This document shows positions 36,919 to 48,012 of a DNA stretch of 64,000 nt, one piece after another. Numbering within the stretch: the first letter of the stretch is position 1; each line of letters begins with the position of its first letter. Source of the stretch: Trichomonas vaginalis G3 (taxonomy: Eukaryota > Parabasalia > Trichomonadida > Trichomonadidae); the NCBI RefSeq assembly GCF_026262505.1, contig NC_067206.1:12706205-12770204 (forward strand), in the 5' to 3' direction. The position numbers and the translations under genes are program-made. The notes beneath the pieces were generated by a model that was given only the letters and a program-made list of their open reading frames with translations, was not told the origin of the DNA and searched no databases.

Positions 36919-38527
36919 TCCGCTTTCTCCTTTGAAATCCAACATTCTAATCACATCTACATTAATAAATTGTTATAAAATACTAATCAAAGATCCAATA
37001 CAATTCTACTATCTTATACACACATTACCAATGTTAACACCTCTTATAACTTAAATTATTTCATAAAATTTGTTTTTATATCTTATTATTTTCTCATAAT
37101 GCTTCTAATACATCTCTAATTTCTTACATTCAAACACCAATATCGTCATACTATCATAAGCACTTAATTTTTTCAAATTTTTAGACTTAAATTTGAGCTA
37201 CATTTTCATCATCATTTTTAGCCTTAAGCTTCTATAAGGTTATAATACATTATCGTAATATTCTAATATTTATGATTCTTACTACTCAATTCAATATAAT
37301 CATATAAGTCACTCATAATCAGGAGCATAATTTAAAAATCTATAGCTCATATTTTGACAATTATATATATAGATGATGCATATTGCAATTCCGGTTTCAA
37401 CACGATCAAATGTCAAACCATGATAAAATATATATCAATTTACAAAATATCGATTAACATTAGAATCCATATCTAATTCCATCAATGCACAAGTTGTAAA
37501 TGCTTAATTCATCTTTGAGAAACGTGAATAGCACAATTTTATAAGATTATTTGTTGAATATTTAAAATATAAGCCAAATCGAATCTGCTGTATATTACTT
37601 TAGTTTATAATTGAATGTTAAATGTGCTCAGATAAATATTTGAGTCAGATATCGCATTTTCAAATTTCAAATTTTATCTCATGAAGTTAGAATTCATTTG
37701 ATCATACAACATCATATTAGTCAAACTAGAGTTCAATCGCGATTCCAAAATGGAACAATTGCTTGTTTTATCAAAATGTTAAAATATTAATCTAAAAAAC
37801 TTAATATCTAACCAAAACATTCTAGAAATATCATATACAGGTATATGCAATCTAAATGCACATGAAATACTGAAAATTAAAAAGAATATTTATGAGATTA
37901 TTAAATCTTATGCATTTCAATGAAGAGTCGATAATTATCATCCCTATAGGTTATATATCAACATATGAGTTTTTTGGATTGACCACTACTATACTAATGT
38001 GATCAAATTAATCTGATTTCTTGAATTTTCATTTGAAGCATTCGCAGTAGTAGGAGTACCTTCATATATTAACATATTAAAAAATTGCGCCCAGATTCGC
38101 AGTTTAATCATGATTTTAAGATTGCATTAGATTTCGAAATGCAGAAAAAAATCACTTTAGATTCCCTTCAAACTCTAAGCATAAGCATGTCTCTATATGA
38201 GGAAACTATTTGAGCTATTCATTTGGCGGCCCAAAAACTCATGTTGCCTGAGCGCAGAAAATACCAATTTTTGGACCCTGGGTATTTTTTATAATATTTT
38301 ATTATTGAATTTTGATAGCCTTCTAACATATTGTTTTCTGTTGTATTCTCATTTAAATAAAATTAATACGTCATAAGCCATTTGTAAATTCTAATTTGAA
38401 ATTTTTCTGTAATATCTTACATAAAATGTGAGTTAAAATAAATAATCTAAAAATGTGACTAAAATACATGATTTATTTCACAATATTAGAGAATAAATGT
38501 ATACATGAAAACAGAAAATTAAAAAAA
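36919..38527. other. Intergenic AT-rich DNA
   Basis: No ORF, RNA gene or repeat I can support over 1.6 kb. Confidence 0.5.
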
Positions 38528-39334
38528 TTAATTTAGAGAACTAACTTGCCAGACATTTCCACTCTTCTTTCTATAAACAGAAACTACAGGACATCTTTCA
38601 ACATTAGAAACAACGTTCCTCCATTGTTTTTCATTAATATTAGGATAATTAGAGCGGAATGATTGAGGATTTATTTCTCTTGACCCAAGTTTGGATTGGT
38701 TAACCATATTCTGAATGATTTCTGAAGAATATTGCTTGCATTTTTGACTTTGCTTGTATTTGAAATAAATAAACAATGAGACTATAATAGCTGCAATAGA
38801 AAGTGTTATAACTGTTATTATCTTATTTAAATTACGGAAGAATAAGCAATTCAATGATGAAGATATTATAATTTTGCTTCTGACATATTCTACTTTTTCA
38901 TCTGTGGTAACTTCGTATATCTCTGTATTTCTTTGAAATTCGTCCCAAATAATCGAAATTGCTTGTTCTTTTTCTGCATAAGACAATTTTTTTCCAATTA
39001 GTTCAGCTATTTCATTATAAGATATTGGAACACATTCTGTACATTTGAAATTGGTTTTGGATTGAACGTATTTTTGTATCTTGCTTTTTATCTCTTCCAT
39101 TTTTTGATCTTCGATAAGAAACGTATTAATCATTCTACGAAATCCAATAATTGCTAGTAAAAATAATATTAAAACACCTACCCATAAAAACAACACCCCA
39201 AATTTCTTTGATATTTCGTCGTATTTTTCAAGAATATCGAAATCTGCTTTCTGATTATTCTTTCTCTTGTTAAACATAGAATAATCATCCTCATTGCGGA
39301 AATAGTTCGATGATTTATAATAATTTTCGCCCAT
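38528..39334 (-). CDS. MAN1/Src1-like inner nuclear membrane protein
   Basis: 268 aa, ATG at 39334 (MGENYYKSSNYF). Architecture: basic N-terminal tail of about 45 residues, TM1 (46-65), a domain of about 100 residues with two Cys (C98, C101) and the helix pair PISYNEIAELIGKKLSYAEK, TM2 (171-191), then a C-terminal winged-helix-like domain (203-263) with INEKQWRNVVSNVERCPVVS ending in VWQVSS. This two-TM layout with lumenal and C-terminal nucleoplasmic domains is that of the Man1-Src1p C-terminal family (LEM/Heh proteins), which tether chromatin to the nuclear envelope. No LEM domain is seen in the short N-terminus. The assignment rests on layout and a weak motif match. Confidence 0.55.
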   Translation of the reverse strand: MGENYYKSSNYFRNEDDYSMFNKRKNNQKADFDILEKYDEISKKFGVLFLWVGVLILFLLAIIGFRRMINTFLIEDQKMEEIKSKIQKYVQSKTNFKCTECVPISYNEIAELIGKKLSYAEKEQAISIIWDEFQRNTEIYEVTTDEKVEYVRSKIIISSSLNCLFFRNLNKIITVITLSIAAIIVSLFIYFKYKQSQKCKQYSSEIIQNMVNQSKLGSREINPQSFRSNYPNINEKQWRNVVSNVERCPVVSVYRKKSGNVWQVSSLN

Positions 39335-39544
39335 ATTTTATATTCTTCAATAAAAAGTGACAGATTTATAGAGATTTTGGAATAAATTTTTGGAGTTTTA
39401 CAGCATATTTCAATTACATTGTAGAAGTAAATTAAAAATCATTAACAAAAACTCAAAATTCCAAAACTGATAATGATTTGATTTGATTTGATGAAAAAAA
39501 TATTTCTAAAAAACGTAAATATGTAAAATTAAGTCATCATATCT

Positions 39545-39853
39545 TTAAATTGTGCTTGGGTAAAGCATAACGCGGACCTGCTTGCCGAGCATTTGTGGTG
39601 GAAGGTTCTTCTCGAACTTAGCACGGACAACGCCGGAGTTTCCGTGTGGCTGTGTGATAACGCCCCAGTTGATGAATTCCTGCTTGTCGAACTTCCAAAC
39701 AGAGGCAACCTTCTTGCCAGCATAGAACTGAGCCTCTTCCTTGGAAACAACACCCTGGATCTCAAGGAGGGCCTGGTTTGGCTTGATAATGCGCTTTGAA
39801 CGGCGGAAGGAAACGAAAGTAGCTGGTACGAAGAGCTTGACTTGTTCAGACAT
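39545..39853 (-). CDS. RPL35A: 60S ribosomal protein eL33 (L35Ae)
   Basis: 102 aa, ATG at 39853, TAA at 39545. Family signatures: an N-terminal strand VKLFVPATFVSFRRSKR, NQALLEIQGV, FYAGKKVASVWK and the C-terminal HGNSGVVRAKFEKNLPPQ then GKQVRVMLYPS. The full length of the family is present. Role: structural protein of the large ribosomal subunit. It is distinctly richer in G and C than its neighbours, as expected for a highly expressed gene. The start lies behind the leader CCTCCTTTTTGCA. Confidence 0.95.
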   Translation of the reverse strand: MSEQVKLFVPATFVSFRRSKRIIKPNQALLEIQGVVSKEEAQFYAGKKVASVWKFDKQEFINWGVITQPHGNSGVVRAKFEKNLPPQMLGKQVRVMLYPSTI

Positions 39854-39870
39854 TGCAAAAAGGAGGCCAA

Positions 39871-40320
39871 ACCACCGTCACGTTTTGAACTATCAAAAAA
39901 GAATTCCTCTGTAATTCTTAATATAATTATGATTTATTACATAGAATATATTTTTCATCTCATTGAGCGACTAAGTTCTTGGAATTAATTTTCAAAATTT
40001 GAAAGATAAAGATTATTGATCACTATACACTAAATAGTCTCAGAATTTTCATCCTAATTTGGATTATTATAAATTAAAGCTTTAAATCCAATTGTTGAGC
40101 ATTTTTGATTCTCAAATATACAACACAACCATGAATATATAAATGAATTATACACAAAACTTTAAATCAGTTCTATGTAGTAATGGTTTGTTAGCTTAGA
40201 TCGTTAGGTTGAATTAGAATGTCCTTTTTTCTCTATAAAAAAAGAGATTTTTAATTATATCAAACAAAAAGAGTTTATATTTACTTACTACATTTATCAT
40301 ATATAGTATAAATAACAAAA
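39871..40320. other. Intergenic AT-rich DNA
   Basis: Spacer containing the eL33 promoter and the 3' flank of the CLASP-like gene. Nothing else recognised. Confidence 0.5.
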
Positions 40321-42591
40321 TTAAAACTTATTAAAATAATATTGAACTAAACGAGCTTGAACAGGTCCAATCTGAGAAGAAATGAATGATGAATCGCATT
40401 CTATATTCTTTTGCAAGGCTGCGATACATTTAACAGACATCATTCTCATTTCAGGATCATCAGAAACAGAGAAATCAGAAAGTTGCTTCAACAACAAAGT
40501 TGGTTTATCATCAACCAATGTTTTTGTTGTTTTATACAGGAGATAATAAAGAGAATCAATGTGAACAACATCAGGAGTCAAAAAGAACTGACTCAAACAG
40601 TCATTAACAACCAAAAAATTATCACAAGAATTCAAAATCGAATCAAAACAAATTTCTGTTTCTTTGTAAAATTCAGTTCTTTTCAATGAAATTAAAAGCT
40701 TCATCAAATCTAAACTATATGTGTTTTCTTCCTTAATAGCATCAGCAAGTGATGTAAGATGTTCTCTTTTATCTTCTGTTTCTTTTATTTTGGAAATAAT
40801 TAAATCAGTTGATGGATTCTTGATAATTTGAACTGTTTTCGTTTCTTGTTGCGTTTTATCAACATTTGATTTCTTAAATGATGATCTGGTAGGTGCCGGC
40901 GCATAGTTTGATGTCTCTAAACTTTGTCTCTTAGCAATTTGTTCTCTGAAATGTTGACTAAACTTAGTTGTTAATGTTGAATTGTTTTCTGTAGAAATTT
41001 TGACTGTTTGAGTGATTTTAAGGGTATTCAAAGCTTTTATGTTCTTTTCATCAGCTGTTTCAACATATTTGGAGAATTCTTGAGGATATTTTGATTGAAT
41101 TTCTGTTAATATTGAAGTAATAATCAAAATTGTCTTTGTTTCATTGAATTTTTCGAACAATTGACACATAATATTGATTAATTTACTGATTGTATCGTAA
41201 TCAGCATTGATTTTTGCGTCTTTTCTCATGATTTGAGAGATAAATAGTAATAATGCTTTTGAAACACGTTGATCTGCAGCAATTTTAATCAAATCATCAC
41301 AGTTGTATAGTGATGGAATCGTATTCATAATATTTGAAGCAGATTTGCTAATTTGGTAAGAAATATGATCTGATTTTTCAAGAATGCAAGGAATTAGCTG
41401 CGACAAATATTTTTCAAACTGTATATAGATTATTCCGAGTACTTTTTCTATTAAAGTAATACTTAAAATAATTTCATCAATTTCATTTGAATTTATATAG
41501 TTAAGGAGAGTTTCAATGATAAATGTAGCATTATCTTTGATGGATGTGATGTTTTTGGAAAGTTTGTTGACTTTAGCGAGGTCATTTATTTCATCCTGAG
41601 TTAATGTGAAAGATTTGTTAATACTATCATCTGAAGTTTGCCTTATTCTTGATTTTGATAGAGTTTTCTTTGACAAATCTATTGATACTGTTGTTTTATC
41701 TTCAATTTCTGTTTCTTTTTGTTTCAAATTCTTCTGAGGAGATGAAAACTTTGGCCTGATTGGTGGTTCTAGTCTAGTAAACTGAATAACTTCTGTTTTG
41801 TCTTCTTGGAATTTACGAGAGTTCTTTACTTCGGTAGTTGCTTGAATGTATTGATTATTTTCAAAGATTTCTAAGGCAGACTTTGCGAAAACTCGTGTAT
41901 CTTTTGTTGCATCATTTGTTAATGTTTTAACTGAATGCTCTATTTGTTTTATATTTGATAAAATAATATTTCTTGGCCAAGAAAAAGCAATATCTTTCAA
42001 ACTATCAGCAACTATATTTCTATGCTCGCTACTCTTAGAATTAGTATAGTTTAAAATGCTAAGAAGAGTCCTTTTTGTATATACGTTATTTACAATTTCT
42101 CGAATTGCGAATCTGCATGATTTAGCAATTACACTGGTTCCATGCATTGTAGGAACAATCAATGCTGAGATGATTGGCTCCGTTATAGAATCGAATTTCT
42201 CTTTTAAAGATTGTGCGAGGAAAGCAATACATAAACAGCTATTTTTAACAAGAGTACTACGAAGGTTGTTAACTCCAAATTTCAACATGGTGAGTAAACC
42301 AGATATTTCATCAACAAATCCTTGATATTTATATGCTCCACCTTTAACAATAGACATTGTTTGTTGAATTAACTGCAATTGATCTGACCAGTCGAGATTT
42401 TCTTTGAATTTCGAAATGATTGATGTGATTTCCTTATTAGCTTGCTTTTCATTTGAAATTTCAATCGGATTAATGCTCTCAGCAGGGTTCAAAAACTGTT
42501 GAGAGAGTCCGATATTGATTTCTTGTGAACTAATTCCACGTCGAAATATTTGTGAGGAGCTCAGGGAAAGCTCCTGCGCATTCCCAGACAT
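40321..42591 (-). CDS. CLASP/TOG-domain microtubule-binding protein
   Basis: The frame opens at an ATG at 42633, but the ATG at 42591 (MSGNAQELSLSSSQIF, 756 aa) is preferred because an initiator-like TTTCATTGA lies between the two. About residues 50-235 form a CLASP_N/TOG domain of HEAT repeats: NLRSTLVKNSCLCIAFLAQS, SVIAKSCRFAIREIVNNVYT, EHRNIVADSLKDIAFSWPRN. A Lys/Ser-rich linker follows, with an RTSDDS stretch, then another helical HEAT-like region (about 355-500), a second basic linker and a C-terminal helical domain (600-756). CLASP proteins rescue microtubule plus ends and act in spindle and cortex. Mildly Ser/Thr-rich linkers suggest control by phosphorylation. Confidence 0.75.
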   Translation of the reverse strand: MSGNAQELSLSSSQIFRRGISSQEINIGLSQQFLNPAESINPIEISNEKQANKEITSIISKFKENLDWSDQLQLIQQTMSIVKGGAYKYQGFVDEISGLLTMLKFGVNNLRSTLVKNSCLCIAFLAQSLKEKFDSITEPIISALIVPTMHGTSVIAKSCRFAIREIVNNVYTKRTLLSILNYTNSKSSEHRNIVADSLKDIAFSWPRNIILSNIKQIEHSVKTLTNDATKDTRVFAKSALEIFENNQYIQATTEVKNSRKFQEDKTEVIQFTRLEPPIRPKFSSPQKNLKQKETEIEDKTTVSIDLSKKTLSKSRIRQTSDDSINKSFTLTQDEINDLAKVNKLSKNITSIKDNATFIIETLLNYINSNEIDEIILSITLIEKVLGIIYIQFEKYLSQLIPCILEKSDHISYQISKSASNIMNTIPSLYNCDDLIKIAADQRVSKALLLFISQIMRKDAKINADYDTISKLINIMCQLFEKFNETKTILIITSILTEIQSKYPQEFSKYVETADEKNIKALNTLKITQTVKISTENNSTLTTKFSQHFREQIAKRQSLETSNYAPAPTRSSFKKSNVDKTQQETKTVQIIKNPSTDLIISKIKETEDKREHLTSLADAIKEENTYSLDLMKLLISLKRTEFYKETEICFDSILNSCDNFLVVNDCLSQFFLTPDVVHIDSLYYLLYKTTKTLVDDKPTLLLKQLSDFSVSDDPEMRMMSVKCIAALQKNIECDSSFISSQIGPVQARLVQYYFNKF

Positions 42592-42701
42592 TTCGTGGAC
42601 GTTTAAAAATTTATAATCAATGAAATGTGACATACGAGCCGGAATTATCTATATGTTTGTAATTGAACATGACACAAAAGCAAAGTGAAAAAAAATTGTC
42701 G

Positions 42702-42719
42702 TTTTGACACTTTACAAAA
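42702..42719 (-). promoter_or_regulatory. Upstream motif TTTTGTAAAGTGTCAAAA
   Basis: Read on the gene strand, 111 bp upstream of the preferred CLASP ATG. The same 17-18 bases stand upstream of the gene at 59768-61894 (61918-61934). It may be a shared promoter element. Confidence 0.4.
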
Positions 42720-42845
42720 ACTGCTGAATGTGAAATTAAGTTTATAATGTGTGTAATATTATTTTACAATTTTAATCAAAAAAATATTTTAGTTTCAGAA
42801 TTTTAATACAAATTTGGTCACTTTTCTTCACAACCATTGAAATAC

Positions 42846-42851
42846 TCATTA
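42846..42851 (+). promoter_or_regulatory. Initiator-like TCATTA
   Basis: Fits TCAYTW, 13 bases before the ATG at 42865. Confidence 0.45.
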
Positions 42852-42864
42852 ATTTTTTTTTTAA

Positions 42865-43824
42865 ATGAGTATCCCACTTGGCAAGGCTCTTTCACTTTTT
42901 CAACAATCTGTTAATACAAAAGTGGAGCCTGTGCTACAATATGACTGGATACATAAGTTAAATTCAAAGAAAAAACTCGAAGATCTCGAAGATTTGTATC
43001 ATAATCTTTCCAAAGCCTCCCAAAACGCCATGATTGTCAAATTGGAGTGGAACAGGATCGACATCAACAACGAGTTCCTCATGTACATTCTAACTCTTCC
43101 CTGTTTGAGAGATTTAAGTATTTGCCACTGTCACGTTTCTGATGAATCTATTCGGCTTTCTCTTTTATCAGAAATAGTTTCCAAGCTTCCTCTCGAGAAG
43201 TTGAGTTTGCGGAGAACGTTCAGGAACGAGCACGGCCTTCTTAGAGAACTTCGGCAGAGTTTGATTTCGAACAAAACTCTCCAAAGTTTGGATGTCTCTG
43301 ATTTAGCGATTGGAGATGTTGGCATTGCCATTTTACAGGATGTAGTGTCGAACAGCAGCTCATTGTCATCAATCAACTTCGATAAGTCTGATGGAATGGA
43401 CGTGGGAGTGTTAATCGACATGTTTAACACATTGGCGGCAATTCCTAGAATTACAAAAGTGACAAAACCAAGACATGACATCCAAGTCATTTCTAGCGAG
43501 CACAGCAGGAAGACGGCGCAAGAGATAAGGTCTGCATGGGGAAGACTTTCATCGGCAATGAAGAAAAGATCAAGAAATGATGATGAAAGCACTGAATTGG
43601 ATCCGGAATCTTCAATTGCGGCAAATTCACAATCAAGTGCAAGCCCTGCAAAATTGAATATTCCGAGAGCAAATACTACTAATGTATCTTGGAATGTTGA
43701 TGGTGAACCTCAGGTTCCAAATATGGCAACAGAATGGGAAGCAATGAAATCAAGATTTTCATATCCAAACTTGACTGGATTGCCTGTAATTTCTATCTCT
43801 GATAATCTTAACTTTAGCCTTTAA
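42865..43824 (+). CDS. Leucine-rich repeat (RNI-like) protein, 319 aa
   Basis: ATG at 42865 (MSIPLGKALSLFQQSVNTKV). About residues 70-205 contain ribonuclease-inhibitor-type LRRs: CLRDLSICHCHVSDESIRLS, LPLEKLSLRRTF, KTLQSLDVSDLAIGDVGIAI, SSLSSINFDKS. The rest is a Ser/Asn-rich, probably unstructured tail with a basic patch (AMKKRSRNDDES) and an acidic stretch. Soluble; no signal peptide or TM, unlike the BspA-like LRR gene at 3975. Function is likely a protein-protein adaptor; the partner is unknown. The CLASP-like gene is its divergent neighbour, across about 270 bp. Confidence 0.7.
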   Translation: MSIPLGKALSLFQQSVNTKVEPVLQYDWIHKLNSKKKLEDLEDLYHNLSKASQNAMIVKLEWNRIDINNEFLMYILTLPCLRDLSICHCHVSDESIRLSLLSEIVSKLPLEKLSLRRTFRNEHGLLRELRQSLISNKTLQSLDVSDLAIGDVGIAILQDVVSNSSSLSSINFDKSDGMDVGVLIDMFNTLAAIPRITKVTKPRHDIQVISSEHSRKTAQEIRSAWGRLSSAMKKRSRNDDESTELDPESSIAANSQSSASPAKLNIPRANTTNVSWNVDGEPQVPNMATEWEAMKSRFSYPNLTGLPVISISDNLNFSL

Positions 43825-44146
43825 TGATGTTTAGTTATTTTTTATTTTATATGTTTGTAAATTATAAATTTTAGATGTTTTTTTGATATATTTATTTATT
43901 AGTTGAAATCACGTGACAAAAGGCAACAAGAATAGGCACAGAGAGATGCTGTGGGCAGCCCATGTTTCTCCCAAATTGTAAAAATCCGATACTGTATGTG
44001 CTGTAGTGCGTGAATATTGATTCATTGAGTTCGTGTTCGAGGTACTACACGTCTAATATTCGAATATAAAGATTATTTTAGAAGAAAAAATAAATATAAA
44101 AATTAAGTGAGAAATGTTCGTAGTCTTTATTGTTAGTAATGGTAAT
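43825..44146. other. Intergenic region with a short higher-GC segment
   Basis: 43915-44060 is richer in G and C than the surroundings and has a small hairpin TGGGCAGCCCA with repeats of GTGC/GTAGTGCGTG. I could not fold it into a known RNA (not a tRNA, no U-RNA signature). Confidence 0.35.
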
Positions 44147-45460
44147 TTACTTGATTGGGTTTGGCTTCTTGTTGACGGAACGGATAACGCCGACAGCGAC
44201 TGTCTGCTTCATATCACGGATGGCGAAACGGCCGAGTGGTGGGTACTCCTGGAAGGACTCGACGACGAGTGGCTTGGATGGGACAACCTCGACGATAGCG
44301 GCATCATCCTTCTGAATGTATTCTGGGTTCTCTGTAGCCTTCTTGCCGTGGCGACGATCGATACGCTGGATGAGCTTGTCGAACTTGCAGGCGATGTGGG
44401 CTGTGTGGCAGTCGAAAACTGGCTGGTAGCCGGCGTGGATCTTGCCTGGGTGGTTGGAGATGATCATCTGAGCTGTGAAGGAAGCGCATTCGACTGGTGG
44501 GTCACGCTTTGTATCACCAACGACGTAGCCACGCTTGACATCAGCTGTGGAAACGTTCTTGACGTTGAAGCCGATGTTGTCACCTGGAAGAGCCTCTGGA
44601 AGGGATTCGTGGTGCATTTCGATGGACTTAACTTCAGCTGTAACTGTGGATGGGGCGAAGTTAACGATCATGCCTGGCTTCATTGTGCCGGATTCGACAC
44701 GGCCGACTGGAACTGTACCGATACCGTTGATCTTGTAGACATCCTGGAGTGGAAGACGGAGTGGCTTGTCGAATGGGCGCTTTGGTGGCTGAAGGGAATC
44801 GAGGGCTTCAAGAAGGTATGGGCCATTGTACCATGGCATGTTTGGAGACTTCTCTGTCATGTTGTCGCCAGCCCAGCCGGAGATTGGGACGAAGCGGAAC
44901 ATTTCTGGCTTGTAGCCGATGCCTGTAAGGATACGTGTCATTTCTGCTGTGATTTCGTCGAAACGAGCCTTGTTGTAATTGACTGTCTTGTCATCCATCT
45001 TGTTGACGGCGACAATGACCTGCTTGATACCAAGGGTGAAGGCAAGAAGAGCGTGTTCACGTGTCTGGCCTTGTTCAGCGATACCAGCTTCGAAGCCACC
45101 GAGTGTGGAGTCGATGACAAGGATAGCAGCATCAGCCTGGGATGTGCCTGTGATCATGTTCTTGATGAAGTCACGGTGTCCTGGGGCATCGATGATGGTG
45201 AAGGAGAACTTCTGGCCTTCGAACTTCCAGAGGGAGATATCGATTGTGATACCACGCTCACGTTCAGCCTTGAGGGAGTCCATAACGAAAGCGTACTTGA
45301 AGGAGGACTTGCCGAGTTGTTCAGCTTCCTTTTCGATGGCAGCAAGTTTACGCTTATCGAGACCGCCGCACTTGTAGATGAGGTGGCCTGTTGTTGTGGA
45401 CTTACCTGCATCGACGTGTCCGATAACGACAATATTGATATGCTCTTTCTCCTTACCCAT
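44147..45460 (-). CDS. EEF1A: Translation elongation factor 1-alpha (eEF1A)
   Basis: 437 aa from the ATG at 45460 ([20 protein letters not shown]); the frame opens 33 bases earlier but family alignment sets this start. GTPase motifs: G1 GHVDAGKST (14-22), the switch/G2 area with [11 protein letters not shown]3 [13 protein letters not shown]4 NKMD, and G5 near PISGWAGDN. Domains 2 and 3 follow ([50 protein letters not shown]). It delivers aminoacyl-tRNA to the ribosome. The sequence closely resembles parabasalid EF-1alpha and supports the organism call. High G and C and regular codon use indicate strong expression. The complementary strand stays open over nearly the whole gene as a by-product of that codon use. 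Confidence 0.98.
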   Translation of the reverse strand: MGKEKEHINIVVIGHVDAGKSTTTGHLIYKCGGLDKRKLAAIEKEAEQLGKSSFKYAFVMDSLKAERERGITIDISLWKFEGQKFSFTIIDAPGHRDFIKNMITGTSQADAAILVIDSTLGGFEAGIAEQGQTREHALLAFTLGIKQVIVAVNKMDDKTVNYNKARFDEITAEMTRILTGIGYKPEMFRFVPISGWAGDNMTEKSPNMPWYNGPYLLEALDSLQPPKRPFDKPLRLPLQDVYKINGIGTVPVGRVESGTMKPGMIVNFAPSTVTAEVKSIEMHHESLPEALPGDNIGFNVKNVSTADVKRGYVVGDTKRDPPVECASFTAQMIISNHPGKIHAGYQPVFDCHTAHIACKFDKLIQRIDRRHGKKATENPEYIQKDDAAIVEVVPSKPLVVESFQEYPPLGRFAIRDMKQTVAVGVIRSVNKKPNPIK

Positions 45461-46962
45461 GAGAAAACAAAGTGCTGGGCCATGGTCAATCAACCGCTCT
45501 CAATTATTCAGAGGATTTGGATGGATAGGTGGCTCTCAATTTTCTATCAACGACCATTTTAAATTGTGAGTGATTTCAATGGCTAAATTTAAAAATTATC
45601 TGCATATGATTTACATTAATATTTAAAACTTAATGTATTGAGTAAAAAAATTGAGGACACAAATTTATCCGATCTTGAAGTGTTTAATACTTGATTGTCT
45701 CTAGAGACATTTTTATGACCATATCAATGCATTTTAGAGTTAAATAATCAAGATATTGATTTTCAAAAATTTTATCGTGGTATATGAAGCCTATAAATTA
45801 AGTCCTGTATTTGAATAATGATGAACCGTTATTTCAACTTGAAAAATAGAGTGATTCCATGTCTTAATTAAATATCATTAAAATAGGATCTCTATGGGAT
45901 AGCAAGCATAAGATAAGAGCTTCTGAATCAGCTGTTCGTTAATGAATTAAATCACTTTGTTCTAAAATGATGATATAATGTGATTAACATGCCAATAAGA
46001 ATAGCAGTCATTCTTTCTTCTTTGCTATTTAATTAACTACAGCTGAGATAATATATGTGACAACTTCATGTTTATTAGGGCAAATTCTGAAATGAATTGA
46101 TTCTTCAAAATCTTATGTTTCTTTATCATGAATGCATTCATTAGGAAAAATTACAGTCCCGTGACTTCCTTTAATGAAAATATATACTTCCATTATGTTT
46201 GATTTTGAAGTGAAACAAATTTTAATATATTATTATAAAACATGAGGAACATTATCTCATTCGCTTCATAAAACTGCGATTATCAGTTTGTTTTTTGGCT
46301 TCAGTCATTATTCGGCAACAATTGTTCTTATATTTCTTCATAACTGACACTATCCAAACACAATCACTTTGATTGAATCTAAATTGGAGAAAAGCATGAA
46401 TTGTCTTTAATGACTACATCAGTAAATCTTTTATTATTTTAACTCAACAACAAAACTTATTAAAATCACATAATTATTCAATGATCAAAACAGTTATACG
46501 ATGTCTGGCTTGCAACCAAGCATAAACGAATTCTTGCAAATTATTTATAACAACCTAAATATATTTATATTCTAAATGTGTATTATTTTGAAATATAGTG
46601 CTACATCAGTAAATAACTTAGAATATGCAGCAAACTTTGTTACAATGATATGAGATATAAATGAAGAAAATTTCGTACTCAAACGAGGGCAACACATGTG
46701 TTATTACCAGATAAAATGAATTTGGTGCCTAGAGTGAATACAATTGTGCTTTATTAAAATTTGCTTTGGATTCAATCTTCAAAATTGAGGATTGTTGTCT
46801 GCAAAAGCGTCAAATTAGAATCTCATTTTGCACGTCTGGCTTATTAAGATCTATATTCGTCAAATCTAGCAGTTCAAATATTTAGAATCTTCGGATTTGT
46901 AAATTTTTTTTTGTAATGATTTTGTAAATATTTGAAAATAAATCGTTTGAAACGCGATATAC
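45461..46962. other. Intergenic AT-rich DNA
   Basis: About 1.5 kb between the EF-1alpha promoter side and the next gene. The EF-1alpha leader has GCACTTTGTTTTCTC before the ATG, a possible initiator variant. No further gene, RNA or repeat is supported. Confidence 0.5.
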
Positions 46963-47757
46963 ATGTCGCGTCAAACCAGTATTCGTGCATCATCTAAACA
47001 CGAGTTTCCTTCCAATCCACGTTCAGCTAGAAGACCAGTTAGAACTGTTCAAGGAAAGCGTACTGGAAAATTCTTTTCTCCAGAAACAGCTCCAACTGCC
47101 GAAGAAGTCGGTATTCTAAAGCGTGAACGCCACAATCTCATACAAGAAAAGAGTCTCTTAAAAGCAAAGATAAAAAGACTCGTTGATATAACACACAGAC
47201 CAGAAACTTTTACATCTCATCCAAGTACAGACCCAAATTCCTTAGAAAGGGAATATAAGCAAGTAGAACAGTTATCCGCTGCCAAACGTGCTGAAATTGC
47301 TCAGCTTAATACATCAGATTTGGCAGCAATTATTAACGAACTTCAAGAAGAATGTCTGATGTTGCATATGGAACTGGCTCGCGTTGTTGCTGAAAAGAAG
47401 AACACTGATTCAGAGCTTAGAGAGGTTACAAAACAGCTACAAGAAGCGAAAGCTCAATTTCATCCAGATTTGGAAAAGAAACAAAAGAAAATCATTCGAG
47501 AATTAGAAAGACAAATTACAGAACAGAAACTTCGAAACGGTAAAATACGCCAAAAATTGGATGATAAAGAAAATGAAATACTAACTCACAAGCAAGACGA
47601 AGCACACCTCATTATCCTCAAAACTATTGAAGACCTCGAGAATAAGATTCGAGATGAGCAAAATGCAATAGATAAAAGTAAAGATGATATGCGAATGTTG
47701 GATGAATCCAGTAAACAGGAAATTAACGAACTAAGACTTCAGCTTAGCCAAATTTAA
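46963..47757 (+). CDS. Coiled-coil protein, 264 aa
   Basis: ATG at 46963. A basic, Ser/Arg-rich N-terminus (about 1-45, SARRPVRTVQGKRTGKF) is followed by RERHNLIQEKSLLKAKIKRL, the pattern at the start of some ciliary coiled-coil proteins, then almost continuous heptads (about 50-75 and 90-264). No TM, no catalytic motif. Together with the following CEP131-like gene it may belong to the basal-body or flagellar apparatus, but that is inference from style and neighbourhood only. Confidence 0.6.
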   Translation: MSRQTSIRASSKHEFPSNPRSARRPVRTVQGKRTGKFFSPETAPTAEEVGILKRERHNLIQEKSLLKAKIKRLVDITHRPETFTSHPSTDPNSLEREYKQVEQLSAAKRAEIAQLNTSDLAAIINELQEECLMLHMELARVVAEKKNTDSELREVTKQLQEAKAQFHPDLEKKQKKIIRELERQITEQKLRNGKIRQKLDDKENEILTHKQDEAHLIILKTIEDLENKIRDEQNAIDKSKDDMRMLDESSKQEINELRLQLSQI

Positions 47758-48002
47758 GTAGTTTTACTTACTATGATAGTTTGTCTACTAAGATAACTTT
47801 TTGTTTTATATAATAAAAATGTAATATGTTTAATTTTCAGGCTCAGTAGCTATTGTTTCAAAGTATTTTGCTGTTTGCGTTCTTTAACTGTAAAATAACG
47901 ATTTTATATATTTAAAAAATTGAACAATAGTCAAGTCTATTTTATTTTTACTCTAATGTAATACATTTCTGAACTACTATTAGATAAATCAGCATAAATT
48001 CT

Positions 48003-48008
48003 TCATTT
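48003..48008 (+). promoter_or_regulatory. Initiator-like TCATTT
   Basis: Fits TCAYTW, 4 bases before the ATG at 48013. Confidence 0.45.
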
Positions 48009-48012
48009 TTTT

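Noticed and set aside
36604-37054. Three overlapping plus-strand ORFs
   Set aside because: They repeat the 122-bp hairpin unit in translation and have no independent coding signs.
44114-45562. Open frame of 482 codons on the plus strand opposite EF-1alpha
   Set aside because: It is the complement of a gene with strongly biased codons. The translation (Trp/Asp/Leu-rich) is not protein-like, and EF-1alpha itself is certain.
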